Source: Cryptomeria japonica
Taxonomy: Eukaryota > Streptophyta > Pinopsida > Cupressales > Cupressaceae
Direction: 5' to 3'
Length of the DNA stretch: 64,000 nucleotides
NCBI RefSeq assembly: GCF_030272615.1
Contig: NC_081409.1
Coordinates: 207,621,190 to 207,685,189 of the forward strand
Shown here: positions 9,745 through 21,456 of the stretch, one piece after another
Position numbering within the stretch: position 1 is the stretch's first letter
Layout: every line of letters begins with the position of its first letter
The notes under the pieces: generated by a model
Databases searched by the model: none
Seen by the model: the letters and a program-made list of their open reading frames with translations, nothing else
Told to the model about the DNA's origin: nothing
Made by a program: the position numbers and the translations under genes

Positions 9745-12700
9745 ATGAGAAATGTGACTCGGAATGTTAGGGGTATCAATTGTTGAACACAATGTACCAC
9801 TGAGAGGGGGGTGAATTAGTGGTTCCTAATCTTCTTTCCTTTTTAAAACAACCTTAGAATATCGGTTATCACCCTAAGAACTAAACAATCAAACTGGTAA
9901 GACAAATTTGAATATCAAAAGAGGCAAACATATAAATGTAACCCACAACACCAGTTGTACGAGGAAAACCCAATATGGGAAAAACCTAGTGAGAAATATT
10001 GTTGGATTCTACTGCTCCAATCCAGCCGCACAAGTGAAACAATGAATTACAATGATTTTAGGGCACCAACCCAAGGAGAACCAACCTCTTCACCAAGCTC
10101 CAACTTGATGATGTATAATGAAATACAATTTTGATATAGTTATAGCATCTGGTTGCAAATGAGTTATACAACACCTGGTCAATAGACTTCTACCGATTAA
10201 CAACCTTCTCTTCTTCACTGGTTCTCACACTGCCACTTATCAGATTACTCCCTCTAATCACTCATAGGTTACTCTTGGCCTCTCTTCTTTCTCTCTCAGC
10301 CTCACAACACACTATGTCATACTCGGATGCCTTCTTGATCAATCACCTCATCGGTTAGCTTAATTGTTAGACCTGCAATAGTTTACCGGTTACTTTGTCT
10401 CTGTCAATTAAAGCCTCTCACCAGTTCGCCTGCTAACTCACTCTACAGATTTCTTAGAATAAATTCTAAGGAAGATGATCTTTCTCGTTACTCAATCTCT
10501 CTTCTATCTCATTCTTCGCATCAAGCATCAATGATTTTTGTCTCGAGCTCACATATTTATCATCTAAGGTTCTAGCCAAATACCGCATTCAAATAGTGCA
10601 GTGTTAGGTTTTGCCTTCACCAACGCCTCGCATTCCAATGAGCATTTTCTAAAACTAGAGGTCTGCATCATGCTTTTCTACTTTTCTTTGTCATACGTCA
10701 TTAATGGCTTGGCTATTTCCTTTAGCAAATGAGTATGAAGATCAAATCTTCTTGAAGGATAAGTTCAATCGCATGCCAGCTTGTCTTCCTCGAGCCGCAA
10801 TCCTCTGGCATCCTCCATGACTTGCGAGTTCTTCATAAAATTTGACTTGCTTGTTGATTGTTACATCGATGCACACTTCACCGACATGTGCTTTATCACC
10901 ACCTGGCTTTCAATAGTCATCTTTGTCGACATCCACCTCTACTTGGTTTGCTATGTTGATTTGACATTCTTTGTTGACCAAGATTGACTACCAGTTCAAA
11001 TCACCTTACCGGTATAACCAACAAACTGAACAATCACTCTTACTGACAACACATCCTCTTGACAATTCATCTTGCCTTCTGGTATGTCTTCATGCCATTC
11101 TTTTTGTTCTACTCACCGGGTGTTGTTGTGATTCATATAACATTCGGCCTCTTCATCACAAACAAACAACCAACCTTCATACCAGTTTATGCCTTACTGG
11201 TAAGCCTACTTTACCGACAAATGACATAATTCATGTGTACCGATAATTTTCCTTCTTTCTGCTTACTCACATATGGATTGACATCATATGTCTTACTTTT
11301 CTTATACTGGTCACCACTTCTTACACACCAGTGACCGTGCCAAACCAGTTGACATCAATGAAAACATAATGTCAATAATGCCAACATCAATGCCCCTAAC
11401 AAAAGGTGTCTTATCAAACCTCAAATAGAGATTTGTGGAGATGATATTTTTTTAATACAAGAGACAAAAGTTCTCAGAAAATAGTGAGGCTCAACCTTTC
11501 AAAGATTGGAAAAATTGGAAATATGTTGCATCTCCATAAATTGGGGCCTCCGGAGATCTAGCTATTCTTTGGAAGCCAAGTGTGGAAAGGATGGATGTTA
11601 TTACAATTAAAGCAAACTTTATTCATATCAAAGTAGAATCTATTATAGCATCCTTCCATTTGATCCTAGTATATGGGCCAACTTCAACAGTCGAAAAGAA
11701 AGTAGTATGGGACAGTCTTGCTCTAACATTACTAAACTTTCCAGAGGATCCTATAATCCTAGGCAGAGACTTTAACAGTGTTTTATCTTCAAAGGATAAG
11801 ACTGGTGGCATTATTCCACCCCCAAAGCCTATGTAAGAATTTAATGAATTTGTCAGTACAAATGCTCTAAAAGATTGTATGACATAAAATAGTTTATATA
11901 CTTGGTCTAATAGAAGGCAAGGTTTATTTCATATTGTGGAATGGTTAGATATATTTCTAGTGAATTCTATATGGTTTGTTGCATTTAGCTTTCCTAAAGC
12001 CAAGATTTTTCCATTATCGGGATCTGATCACTTTGCTCTTCAAGTGGATATCCCATTGACACCTATCTTATAAAAGGGTGTTGCATCTTTCAGATTCCAA
12101 TAGATGTGATTTAGGGATGTCACTTTTCTACCCAAGTTGCAAGAATGGTGGCTATATGCTCCTTTTTTTCAAGGCTCAAGGATGTTTCAGTTTTACAAAA
12201 AAATTACAATGGATCAAATCAAGAATCAAAGATTGGAACATCTCAGTTTTCAAGAATATTTTTCAGTCAAAAGAACAACTTGAGGATAAGGTAAAAATTA
12301 TGAATGAGGATATTATTCAAAATGGCATAAATGAGGACTCTTACAAACAACAAAATCTTCTTAATTTCTAGCTCCAAGAAGTATCGAAAAGGGGAGAACT
12401 ATTCTGGAAACAAAAGTCCAGGGAGGTTTGGCTCCAAGAAGGGGATAGGAACACTAAGTTCTTATATGCTTTAGTAAAAATGAAGAGAGCAAATAGTCTA
12501 ATTTTACAAATTAGAAATGATGTTGGGGAGATTGTTAGAGATAATCTCAAAATACAAAATGACGCGGTGTCTTTTTTCTCTTCCCTCTTTTCAAATTTGG
12601 TGGTGTAGGATGAAGATTTAAACAAGACTCAAGATGTTTTCCAACACATCTCATTTTTTATCACAAATCAGGGCAATTTATTTTTGTTGAAACCTTTTTC

Positions 12701-15414
12701 ATTGGAGGAAGTGAAGAAGGTAGTCTTCTCCATGCATCTTGATAAGGCTTTAGGACCAGATGGGTTTCCAGCTCTCTTTTTTCAAAAACGTTGGAGTTTT
12801 CTGGGTACGGATGTTTGGAAGATGGTTGAGGAATATAGAAAGCATGATAATATGTTAAAACAACTTAACATTTCCCTTATTGTTTTAATTCCCAAAATGT
12901 CTAATCTATTATCTTTTGTGGACTTTAGACCAATCGCTTTATGCAACACAATCTATAAAATTGTCACCAAGGCCATTTCTCTTAGACTAGCACATTTTAT
13001 CCCTAAGATCATTTCCAAACAACAAGGAGGATTTGTTCCAGGAAAGGAAACAGTTGAAGGGTCTCTAGTAGTGCAATAAATTATTCATTCAATCATGTAT
13101 CATAAAGAATAAGTGATTATGGTTAAACTTGATATATTGAAAGTATCTGATAGGGTTAGTTGGAAGTTCTTACACCAAGTCCTCCTTAAATTTGGTTTTT
13201 CAAAATTATGGTGTAAATGGATTCTCTCTTTCTTATGAGGAGCCAAGTTCTCAGTTTTGGTAAATGGCAGCCCAGTGGGTTTCTTTCCTCATCCCAAGGG
13301 GTCAGACAAGGAGATCCACTTTCCCCATCCCTTTTCATTATTATAGCGGAGGCTTTAAGCAGAATGATATCAACTCTTAATGACACTTCTTCTTGGAAGG
13401 GTATTCAGATTCCTCAAACTTAGATAATGGTTACACATTGTCTATTTGTTGATGATATAGTTTTATTTGGAGAGGCTTTGGTTAGGGAAGCAAAGGTCAT
13501 CAAAAGAGCCCTCCAATTATACAGTGATGTCTCAGGCCAGCTTGTGAGTAAGACTAAGTCAAAAACTTTTCTCTTTCACTGCTCACCACTTTTATCAAAA
13601 AATCTTTTAGCCACTCTAGGCTTTAAGCAAGCAAATTTACCCTATAAGTATCTTGGTATACCTTTTTTTCAGGAGAAAATAAAGGCTTCTATTGGGATTC
13701 TATAGTCTCTTCGATAAAAAGGAGGATAGCCTCGTGGAAGAACAATTTGTTATCACTAGCTAGGAGAATTTTGTTGATTAAATTTGTCCTCACAACAATT
13801 CTGAATTATATTATGGCAGTTCTCCCTATGCCATCCAAGAATAAAGAAGATTTAAAATCTCTTCTTAACAATTTTCTATGGAAGGGAAATAGAGATCCAA
13901 AAAATAAAATACATTTACTGGCCTGGGAGAAAGTATGCTTCCCCAAATTCTATGGAGGGGAAATTATCCCAAACTTTGAGGATAGAAACATTGCTTTAGG
14001 CATTAAGTTCATATGGAAACTGTACTCAAACACCTCCTCAGTCTAGTCCTCTATAATTAGAGGTAAGCATCTTGATTCGAAGGATCCTGAAAGAATATTT
14101 ATAGTTCTTGATCCTTCAAAAGGCTCAAAGATGTGGAATTTTCTCCTAAAGTGTAGAGAGAGTTTACTTCCAAAGTTAACTTGGATTGTTCACAATGGAA
14201 GATTGATAAAATTTTGGGAGGACTGATGGAACAAAAACAGTTGTTAACTTCTAAACTAAATAGTAGACTGGTTTTCTTCAAAGGGACAAGAGATAAGCTG
14301 ATATCGCTCCCATCCAATTTAGGATCATACTCAGTAAGAGAGGGCTACAAGGACTTATCTTTCATAGAGTCTAGAATAACCATCTCAGAAATTTACATTT
14401 TGTTGGAAGGGATGTGGCTTACAAAAGGCAAGATAATTTGCATGGTTAGCCTTAAAGGGAAGAGTTTTAACTAGTGGTAGACTAACTTTTTTGAGAATTG
14501 CATTGCCTTTTGAATGTTTATTATGTAAGAAAAATACTAAAATGGTAGATCACCTATTATTGGGCTGTGGAGTGGCATAAGATTGTTGGAAATGGTTACT
14601 TAATAAACTAGGGTAAAATTATCCTTTACAATCTTCATTATTAGAGGTCTTTAATTCATGGCCAAAACTCTTTAAAGACTCCTTTTTTATAGTGATATGG
14701 GAAGTGGCTCCCACTATACTCATTTGGAACCTCTAGTGGGAAAGGAATAGGTGCATTTTCTGAAAGGAATGTATCAAGGTGCAGAACATTATAACCAAGA
14801 TAGAAATGACAATTTCAAAGTCAGTCAATGCATATGCAGCTAAGTTCAAAAAATTGGATGCCCCCTATACTTCTTGGGATAATGATTTAATGAATAGTTG
14901 GAAATTTTGAAACTTTCATTTAAGGGAAGTCTAATAGTAAATGCAGCCAAAAGGGTCAATAGAAATGAAATTAGATGGAGACCTCCTCGGATGCACTTCT
15001 CTAAGTTGAATTTTGATGGGGTTGCGAGGGGTAACCCAGGAGTATTTGGAATTTGGATTGTGCTCAAAAATCTAGAAGGGAAGGTAGTGAAAGAAGGCTA
15101 TGCATGAATTCTAGATTGTTCAAATAATGTGGCAAAGGCAAGAGCTCTATTGTTTGGTATCAATATGACCATTTCGAAGAAGATACAATATTTAGAGATT
15201 GAAGGGGATTCAATGAATACAATCTCAACTCTAAAACAATTCCATTCCCCAAATTGGAAGACAGATTACATCATTCAAGAAGCTAGAGAGAGGATCTCAT
15301 CTTTAGATGGGTATAGTATTGTGCACTTCTATAGGGAAGAAAATCAGTTAGCGAATTTATTGGCTAATAGGGATTGTGATACAAATGAGGAGGAGAAAAT
15401 TCTATCTCCTTTAT
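9745..15414 (+). pseudogene. LINE ORF2 remnant: endonuclease, RT, zinc-binding, RNase H
   Basis: The ATG at 9745 begins the endonuclease strand RNVRGIN, which is cut at 9780 by a solo LTR and resumes at 11392. The endonuclease continues with LIQETK, GASGDLAILW, a GRDFN block (GDFN in the family) near 11760 and SDHFALQV near 12025. RT motifs are LDKALGPDGFPA (12740), FRPIALCNTIYKI (12930), QGGFVPGK (13020), SSSQGVRQGDPLSPSLF (13290) and CLFVDDIVLF (13440), where FVDD is the catalytic box. A zf-RVT-like C-x2-C...H-x4-C lies near 14515-14570. An RNase H-like domain (FNFDGVARGNPG, 15005; IEGDSMNTI, 15200) ends at a stop at 15412-15414. The region has multiple frameshifts and stops. Confidence 0.85.
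9781..11386 (-). mobile_element. solo LTR, family A (beta subtype)
   Basis: It is 1606 bp with TG...CA ends on the minus strand (TGTTGGCATTATTG ... TTCAACA). The 5-bp TSD TCAAT is at 9776-9780 and 11387-11391. Removing it and one TSD rejoins the LINE endonuclease frame exactly. The C-rich box is at about 9800-9815. No internal region or second LTR is present, which indicates LTR-LTR recombination. Confidence 0.9.
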
Positions 15415-15979
15415 AGGTCCAAGAATACATATATCTCAGCATGCAATTGAAAATCGATATGGGATCATTATCCTAAATTACTTATGTTCTTTAATGTTTG
15501 TTACGTTTCTATAACAAGATTATTTCTGCCTCAGCCTAGGCACGGCCTCTCTACCCCACTCTTTTTTACACTTTTTGGAGAATGTTCTAGTGTGTTTTAA
15601 GAAAAAAGTGTTTAAAGTTCTTCCTCCAAGTTTAGGAAATGTTACCTACAGCTTTTATGTTTTTTGTTGTTTGGCAATGATGATTATGATAGCTCCCCAC
15701 ACAGACAGATAATTGAAAGCATTTATGTTCCTAGTATGATCTCAGCAAGCTTGGCAGTATCTCGAATTGGTAGATGTGAGCAAGATTGAGTCTAGACACC
15801 TAGCCCCTATCTCAGTTCTTTGTGCGTACCAGATTCCTCCCTCATTTCTGGATGATGGTTTCTCACACGAGTTTACAACTAGATTTTAAATAATTTGCAG
15901 AGTGATGATGATGGAAGGTACGAGCAAGGGACATTTGGATTGAAATGGACAATGATGAATTGGGTTTTCAGTTTATCTC

Positions 15980-17090
15980 ATGTGTAAATATGTTTCAGAT
16001 TGCTTCTCAATCCAACACATGTGCCTGACGCAATTAAATATGGGATTTCAATCTTTCTTTTTCTTACCAAAGAATCTTTGCTTTCATTGGAAGACTCATG
16101 GCGCTAAGAATTCTCTTGCAAGGTGGCTTTCATGTGATTTGGCCACAGGGGAAAGTAAATATTCTTCACCTCAATGAGGCCTTTGCAATTTACCATATGC
16201 TAACATAGACTAGGCAGTTCGAAGGATTCTAAGGGAAGACTGGTTATTAGCTAACCCCTTCGCCCCCCCATCCTTGGCAATTTCTAGATTGGCATCCATG
16301 ATTATGGACTTATCATGTTCACTAGACTTCACCAAATTTGTGATTGGTTTGTTTGCTCATGCCTCCCTATTCACTTGGGATGAGTTGAACACTTAGTTGG
16401 CCAATTATGATTTTCGCTTAGGGGATAGTTGGTTAGGAGGTATTTTCAAAAGGGATGACATCTTGCAAGAGTCTGTAACAAGGTCTGTGTATGTTTCTTT
16501 TGTTAATGGTTTAATATTTGCATCTCCTTCTCCTTTCTACAATTGGATACAAACATATGCATTTCAAATAGGAGAGCCTTTGTTTTCAAATGTTATGTCC
16601 AAGTTCAATGCTCTGTGGGAGCTCCATACTCATGCGCAGGTAGATCCTCATGGGTATGTGCTTTCGTTTCCTTTGCCTACAAACATTGCTTCATCCTAGG
16701 ATTCAAGAAATGGGCTTTGGAAATATTGCATGGATTAATTCATTAAAAAAAAAATCTCAAAGGATGGGGTTCCTAAATCGACATTTTGTCACTTTGTATA
16801 TTTTCTTGATTATGGTTTTGGGTGAAGCTCGGTTCCAATTGGTCAAAAGTTTCTTTTTTTTTTGAAGAGGAGATCAGGAATGTAGTGATCCGAAAGGATA
16901 TCTTGATAGTTTTCCCATGTTTTGTTATTTCAATCTGAGAATAATGGTCCGATTGCATTCGAAATTTTTCCTCCAACAGCTCTTCAGAGGAAGATAGTTT
17001 TTGATGCAAGTTGCAGGGACTTTGCCTTCTCGGGTCTGATGCAGTGGATGCCAATTTTATTAAAGGATGCAGTCTCTTCAAACTCTTAGC
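15980..17090 (+). pseudogene. unrecognised coding remnant in the 3' part of the LINE
   Basis: One frame from 15980 to 16699 reads through three in-frame stops (TGA near 16175 and two TAGs, in the codon series near 16208 and before 16397) as a continuous protein-like sequence: HWKTHGAKNSLARWLSCDL, ILREDWLLANPFAPPS, YDFRLGDSWLGGIFKRDDIL. A different frame carries FEIFPPTALQRKIVFDAS near 16955-17010. Both TAGs differ from CAG by one base. I do not recognise a domain. It lies downstream of the RNase H stop and before the poly-A, so it may be a third LINE reading frame, captured host sequence, or an older nested insert. Confidence 0.4.
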
Positions 17091-17385
17091 TAGCTCATGT
17101 AAATGTTAATGAAGTGCCATGAACTAGGTCCACCTAATATGTTTTAGTTTATCTTATATGAGCACCTTAGTGAGGCTTTCTCCAAGAGTTTGGGGGCACT
17201 TAGATCTTCTAATTTGTCACTACTTGAGAAAGTCTTCCCATCCTAGTTGTTACATGTTCCCGATGTCATAGTTTGGAGGGTGTCCTTTTTTCCCCTTATT
17301 TGTTTTCTTAATCTTCATATATATTGTAATCACCTTATTTTATAATATATATTACAGGCCTAGGCCTTTTGTTTACAAACAAAAA

Positions 17386-17400
17386 AAGAATGTCAAAATT
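17386..17400. repeat. right 15-bp target-site duplication of the LINE
   Basis: This is a second perfect copy of the 7216-7230 sequence, directly 3' of the A-rich tail. Confidence 0.85.
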
Positions 17401-17471
17401 TTTATCTTTATCATCTTATCACTTTCATAATGTTTTTTGATTTCTATGAATGCAAGTAGATTTTTGAATCT

Positions 17472-17537
<66 letters not shown>

Positions 17538-18132
17538 ATTCATATAGGATGACAACATGTCACACATAAATCATTTCACTAGGCTAGGGTCCTAGCCAGA
17601 GACCTTCAAATCTACACTCTAGCTTCCATGTTTGCATTTTTTGTTCTTTTTTTCAAAAAGTTACTTTTATTTCTTTGTTCTAAAGTGTTTTCACTAGTTT
17701 ACTTATTTTAAGGACTTTAGTTAATCATTTTTATTTCTTATTAAGATAAACAATTTAAAAGGATTATTAAACTAAAATTTGAATAATAGATTTTATAAAC
17801 ATAAATATTGTTTGTTATTGTAATGTAATGTGTGGAATTACTCTCAAAATAAATTGAATTTCTCATTAACATTTCACTACTAGAATGTCTTCATCACCCC
17901 CTTAAATAACTATATAACTAGCTTATCCTTCAACTAGTTACTCCTATATGAATGTAGGATTTTATTACGAGGTTACTTTATATGCCTTTGATACCCAAAT
18001 TCAATTTTAAATCAACACTTTCATAAATCTCAAGAGTGTTTGGTTGATGACACCCTTTCTTCTAAAGTCGTTTCTATCCTTACTATCACTTGAAGATGTT
18101 AAATAGTCATTTTGAAGGATTAGAATTATTTT
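17401..18132. other. AT-rich unassigned stretch with a (TA)n microsatellite
   Basis: A (TA)n run of about 60 bp spans 17474-17535. The tyrosine/isoleucine 'protein' it encodes is an artefact. No other feature is visible before the LTR at 18133. Confidence 0.7.
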
Positions 18133-19590
18133 TGTTGGCATATGTGCAGAGTTTGATGACATGATGGTGTATGTTGTCATTGATGTCAATATGGTGAAGT
18201 ATGAATCAGTATATTGAAGTAAGCAAATTGGCAAGTGAACCGGTATGATGGTATGAAGTAAACCAGTATAATGGTATGAACCGGTATATGCAAAAAGTGA
18301 ATCGGTATGCTGGAATGTGAACTGGTATATGCAAAGTTTGTATCCAGGTTTCATTTGATATGACTACCGGTTGGTAGTCTCAGCTTCACGATTTCTGGTT
18401 GATGCATTCCAATTCTATGTGATTCAACCGACGACATCCTGTGATGAGTTAGTATTGAAATGAAGATTAGATCGTATTGCCACATCAGCCTTGTGCGCGT
18501 GAAGGATCTTCTTGAGAATCTTGCATGAAGAAGATTGATTCTATCCACCTTGGGAATGAGAAAAATCTTAGTAAATGGTGGAGAGCGCGTGATGGGTTAT
18601 CAGCTTCCAAAAGTGGTGAAGAATGGAAGATGGAGAACATCTTGAAATTTGTTCAAGATTGTTTTACCCTATGTAATGTGTTTAAATGGTTAGGATTGGA
18701 CCGACTGTATTGTTAACCTAGATGCTTAGGGTTTTAGGTTTTGGCTACCGACCTAATTGTTGTCTATAAGGTCGATGATGATTTTTGTTTGAGTTTGTTG
18801 GCAAATGATTGTATATGAGGTGATTCTTGCTAGACCAGAGAACTGAGTAGATTCCTACAGAGTGTAATTATAGATGTAAAGGAACTGAAGTGGATCTGCC
18901 TTGGGATTAAGTGTTGTTATTAGATCAGTGTATTACCTGTTGACTTCTAACCATTTCAGCAGTTGGAAAATCCCTTTACCGGGTAGCTTTAACAGGCTTT
19001 TTGTAAATCCTTTAATAGGGTGACTCAAAATCATTGAGTTCTTTAAATCCTCTGACAAGGTAACCTTTAACAAGGTTTAACATCTAACCGGGTATTTAGC
19101 CATCCCTTAATCGGGTGATCCCTGTTAGGATCAATTCCTAGTAGAACCTATTGTAAAGTATTTAATCGGACTAGGCTCCTAACAAACCGAACTTTAGAAG
19201 AGTTCAAGAACAACTTGTGGGTATTCATCCCAACCTTGATTTTTCCCAGTTGGGATTCCATGTGAAAATAAGTGTGTGATGTTTTAGTGTTTTCTGTTAA
19301 GCGATAATGCAAGTTGATCCAGTGGTCATTATATTTTTGATGTATTACTTGTTTAATCATATGGGTGAAGTGGAAATGAGATATTAGGTTTTGTGAAGAT
19401 CTAAGTGTTATCGGTTTATGAATTTTACAATCACTGTGTTTTACCGGTATTGCCTTGATTTAGAACGGTGATGTTGTTTACCAATTAGTGCAGTCATTGC
19501 AGTTTAAGTTGTTGAAGAAGTTTTTGTCCATACTGATTCACCCCCCCTCTCAGTATCTATTGGGTATTTACTGTTCATCATTATTCATCA
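18133..19590 (+). repeat. 5' LTR of element A
   Basis: It is 1458 bp, beginning TGTTGGCATATGTGCAGAG and ending TTATTCATCA directly before the primer-binding site. It carries the box TGATTCACCCCCCCTCTCAG at about 19534-19553, a GTGGGTATTCATCCCAAC-type module near 19217-19235, and several 'cctttaacaggg / ccgggta' units at 18960-19140. The solo LTRs at 37392-38963 and 55014-56501 are close relatives in reverse orientation. Confidence 0.9.
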
Positions 19591-19592
19591 AT

Positions 19593-19604
19593 TGGTATCA
19601 GAGC
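19593..19604 (+). other. primer-binding site of element A
   Basis: TGGTATCAGAGC, two bases after the LTR end, matches the 3' end of initiator methionine tRNA, the common Copia minus-strand primer. Confidence 0.9.
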
Positions 19605-19661
19605 GTCCTCCAGGTCCTCTGTGATATAAGCTTAACCGCTTGAGGAAAAGATCCTATTCTA

Positions 19662-20385
19662 ATGATGAAGAGGGAAGGTCCTAAGTTCAACAAAGATAAC
19701 TTTAAGATATGGAAGGACAGAATGAATATATACAATAAAAGCATGGGTGCTCAACACTGGAACTATGTTGAAAATACTAATGTTGTCCCTACTGGTACTC
19801 TCACCAATGATCAAAGAAGAGAAATTAAGGAGAATGGGCAAGTCATGGAAGCTCTTATCAGCAGTCTATCTGATATTGAGTTTATAGATGTTAAAGACAA
19901 AGACAATCCCAAAGATGTATGGGATACTCTGGAGTCTATCTATGGCGGTGATGAGCATGTGAAGCAAGCTAAGGAAGAGAGCCTTAGGGGAAAGTTTGAA
20001 GACATGCGGATGGTTGAAGGAGAGACTATTCAACCGTATGGGATAAGAATTAAAACTATTATTGGATTCATCAAAAGTGCAGGAGGTATAATGGATGATT
20101 CCACCATTGTTAGCAAAGTTTTGAGAACCTTATTACCGGTCTATGCAATAAGGGTTGCCGCTATTTAGGAGTTGAGATCTATTGACAAGATAAAGGTATC
20201 CCTTGATTCTATCATTGCTAAGTTGACCACATATGAGCTAAATAGTTATGATGGCAATGTTCAGAAGACTGATTCAACCTTTAGAGCATCTGCTACACTA
20301 TCTAGAAAGGGAAAAGAATCTAGTACCATCTATGAACCTAGACAAAGCAGGGATATGGATGATGAGGAGATCCTGATGGAGTTTG
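19662..20385 (+). pseudogene. gag of element A, 5' part
   Basis: The ATG at 19662 opens a UBN2-type Copia gag (FKIWKDRMNIY near the N-terminus; VWDTLESIYGG; VSKVLRTLLPVYAI). One in-frame TAG at 20166-20168 follows; the flanking context suggests an original CAG (Gln). The frame continues to DDEEILMEF at 20380, where element G is inserted. The gag capsid would package the element's RNA. Removing G plus one TSD is a multiple of three and returns the same frame at 25085. Confidence 0.85.
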
Positions 20386-21456
20386 TGTTACTACTTATCA
20401 AGTTGCCATTAGTTTTATGTTCAAAGTTATTATATATACTCTAGTCGGTTATCTCTACCGAAATATTTAGTCAGTATGCACAGTCCAGTCGGTTATAGAA
20501 GAAAGTAGTCACAAAGCCTAGTATGAACCAAGTTGTCTACCGAGTATCATTCCATGTCTACCGAGTAGCAAAGATGACACACCGAGTTGATATACACTAA
20601 TTGAAACGTGTTACCAAATTCATTGAACCTAGACATACATATGAAAACGTGTTACAAGATCAAGGAACATAGAACTGTTATCACATTGGAAATTGCACTT
20701 AAAGATTGTGTATGATTTTGAGGTCATCTAACCAATGAAATATTTTGCATGGTTATTCATTCAATAAAACATGTTTGTAAGATCGAAGCAATGAATGGAT
20801 CATCGACATAAGAGATCTATTTATACAACATGGATTAAGATTAGATATATACATGTAGCATGACAGAAAGGAAGATATAGAAATATATGAAGCAAGACAT
20901 GTGAAAGCACTAAGTGTTATGACTATTACAGAGACACAGAGGTCACCGAGAAGGATTTCAAAGAACAATCAAAGAACAGAGTAAACAGAAGGGTTTACCG
21001 AGTTACTATGTGGGTTACCGAGGTATGCTATAAGCAAGGTTATCTTATTCTGAGCACATAGAATCTGCTATAACGTTCTAGATGTAAATTTGTAGATATT
21101 TGTAATGATTTTATTGTAATATTTTGAAGTTGTAAGAGAAACCTTTAACAGGGTAAAAGACTCTAATCAAGTCTATAAATTGTAAAGCCTCTAACCAGGT
21201 GCAGCATTTAGATTAAGTGTTGTAAAATCCTTTAGCAAGGTAGATCTAATAGATCTTGATACTCCTAATAGGGTAAGCTATCAGAAATAGCTAAACATGT
21301 AGCTCTAACCGAGCAACCTTTATTATTGCAGTAGTGAAGTTGTGGGTGCCATCCCCACCGCAATTTTTCTCTCTAACCAAGAGTTTCTGTGTAACCAAAA
21401 TATATGTGTTATGGAGTGAATCATGTATGATTGTTATTTATTTGTTTTAGCATTAT
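20386..21456 (+). repeat. 5' LTR of G, truncated at its 3' end
   Basis: It aligns closely with 23894-24964 (same words in the same order, few differences) up to 'ttttagcattat', after which the two diverge. The missing piece corresponds to 24965-25084 of the other LTR. Confidence 0.85.

Larger units (their letters stand above)
7231..17385 (+). mobile_element. L1-type LINE insertion, degenerate, split by a solo LTR
   Basis: The unit starts at ATGGCAAGG immediately after the left TSD and ends in AAACAAAAAAA just before the right TSD. Inside, in order, are an ORF1-like region with a nucleic-acid-binding domain, then an ORF2 region with AP-endonuclease, reverse transcriptase, zinc-binding and RNase H domains, and then a further 2 kb. 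Removing the LTR insert (9781-11386) and one TSD copy leaves about 8.5 kb. All frames are broken by stops and shifts, so the element is dead. The RNase H domain downstream of RT is a known trait of many plant L1 elements. Confidence 0.85.

Noticed and set aside
17373-17567. Open frame rich in Tyr-Ile repeats (also at 31823-32147 and 32748-32951)
   Set aside because: Direct translation of TA/TG dinucleotide runs; not protein-coding.
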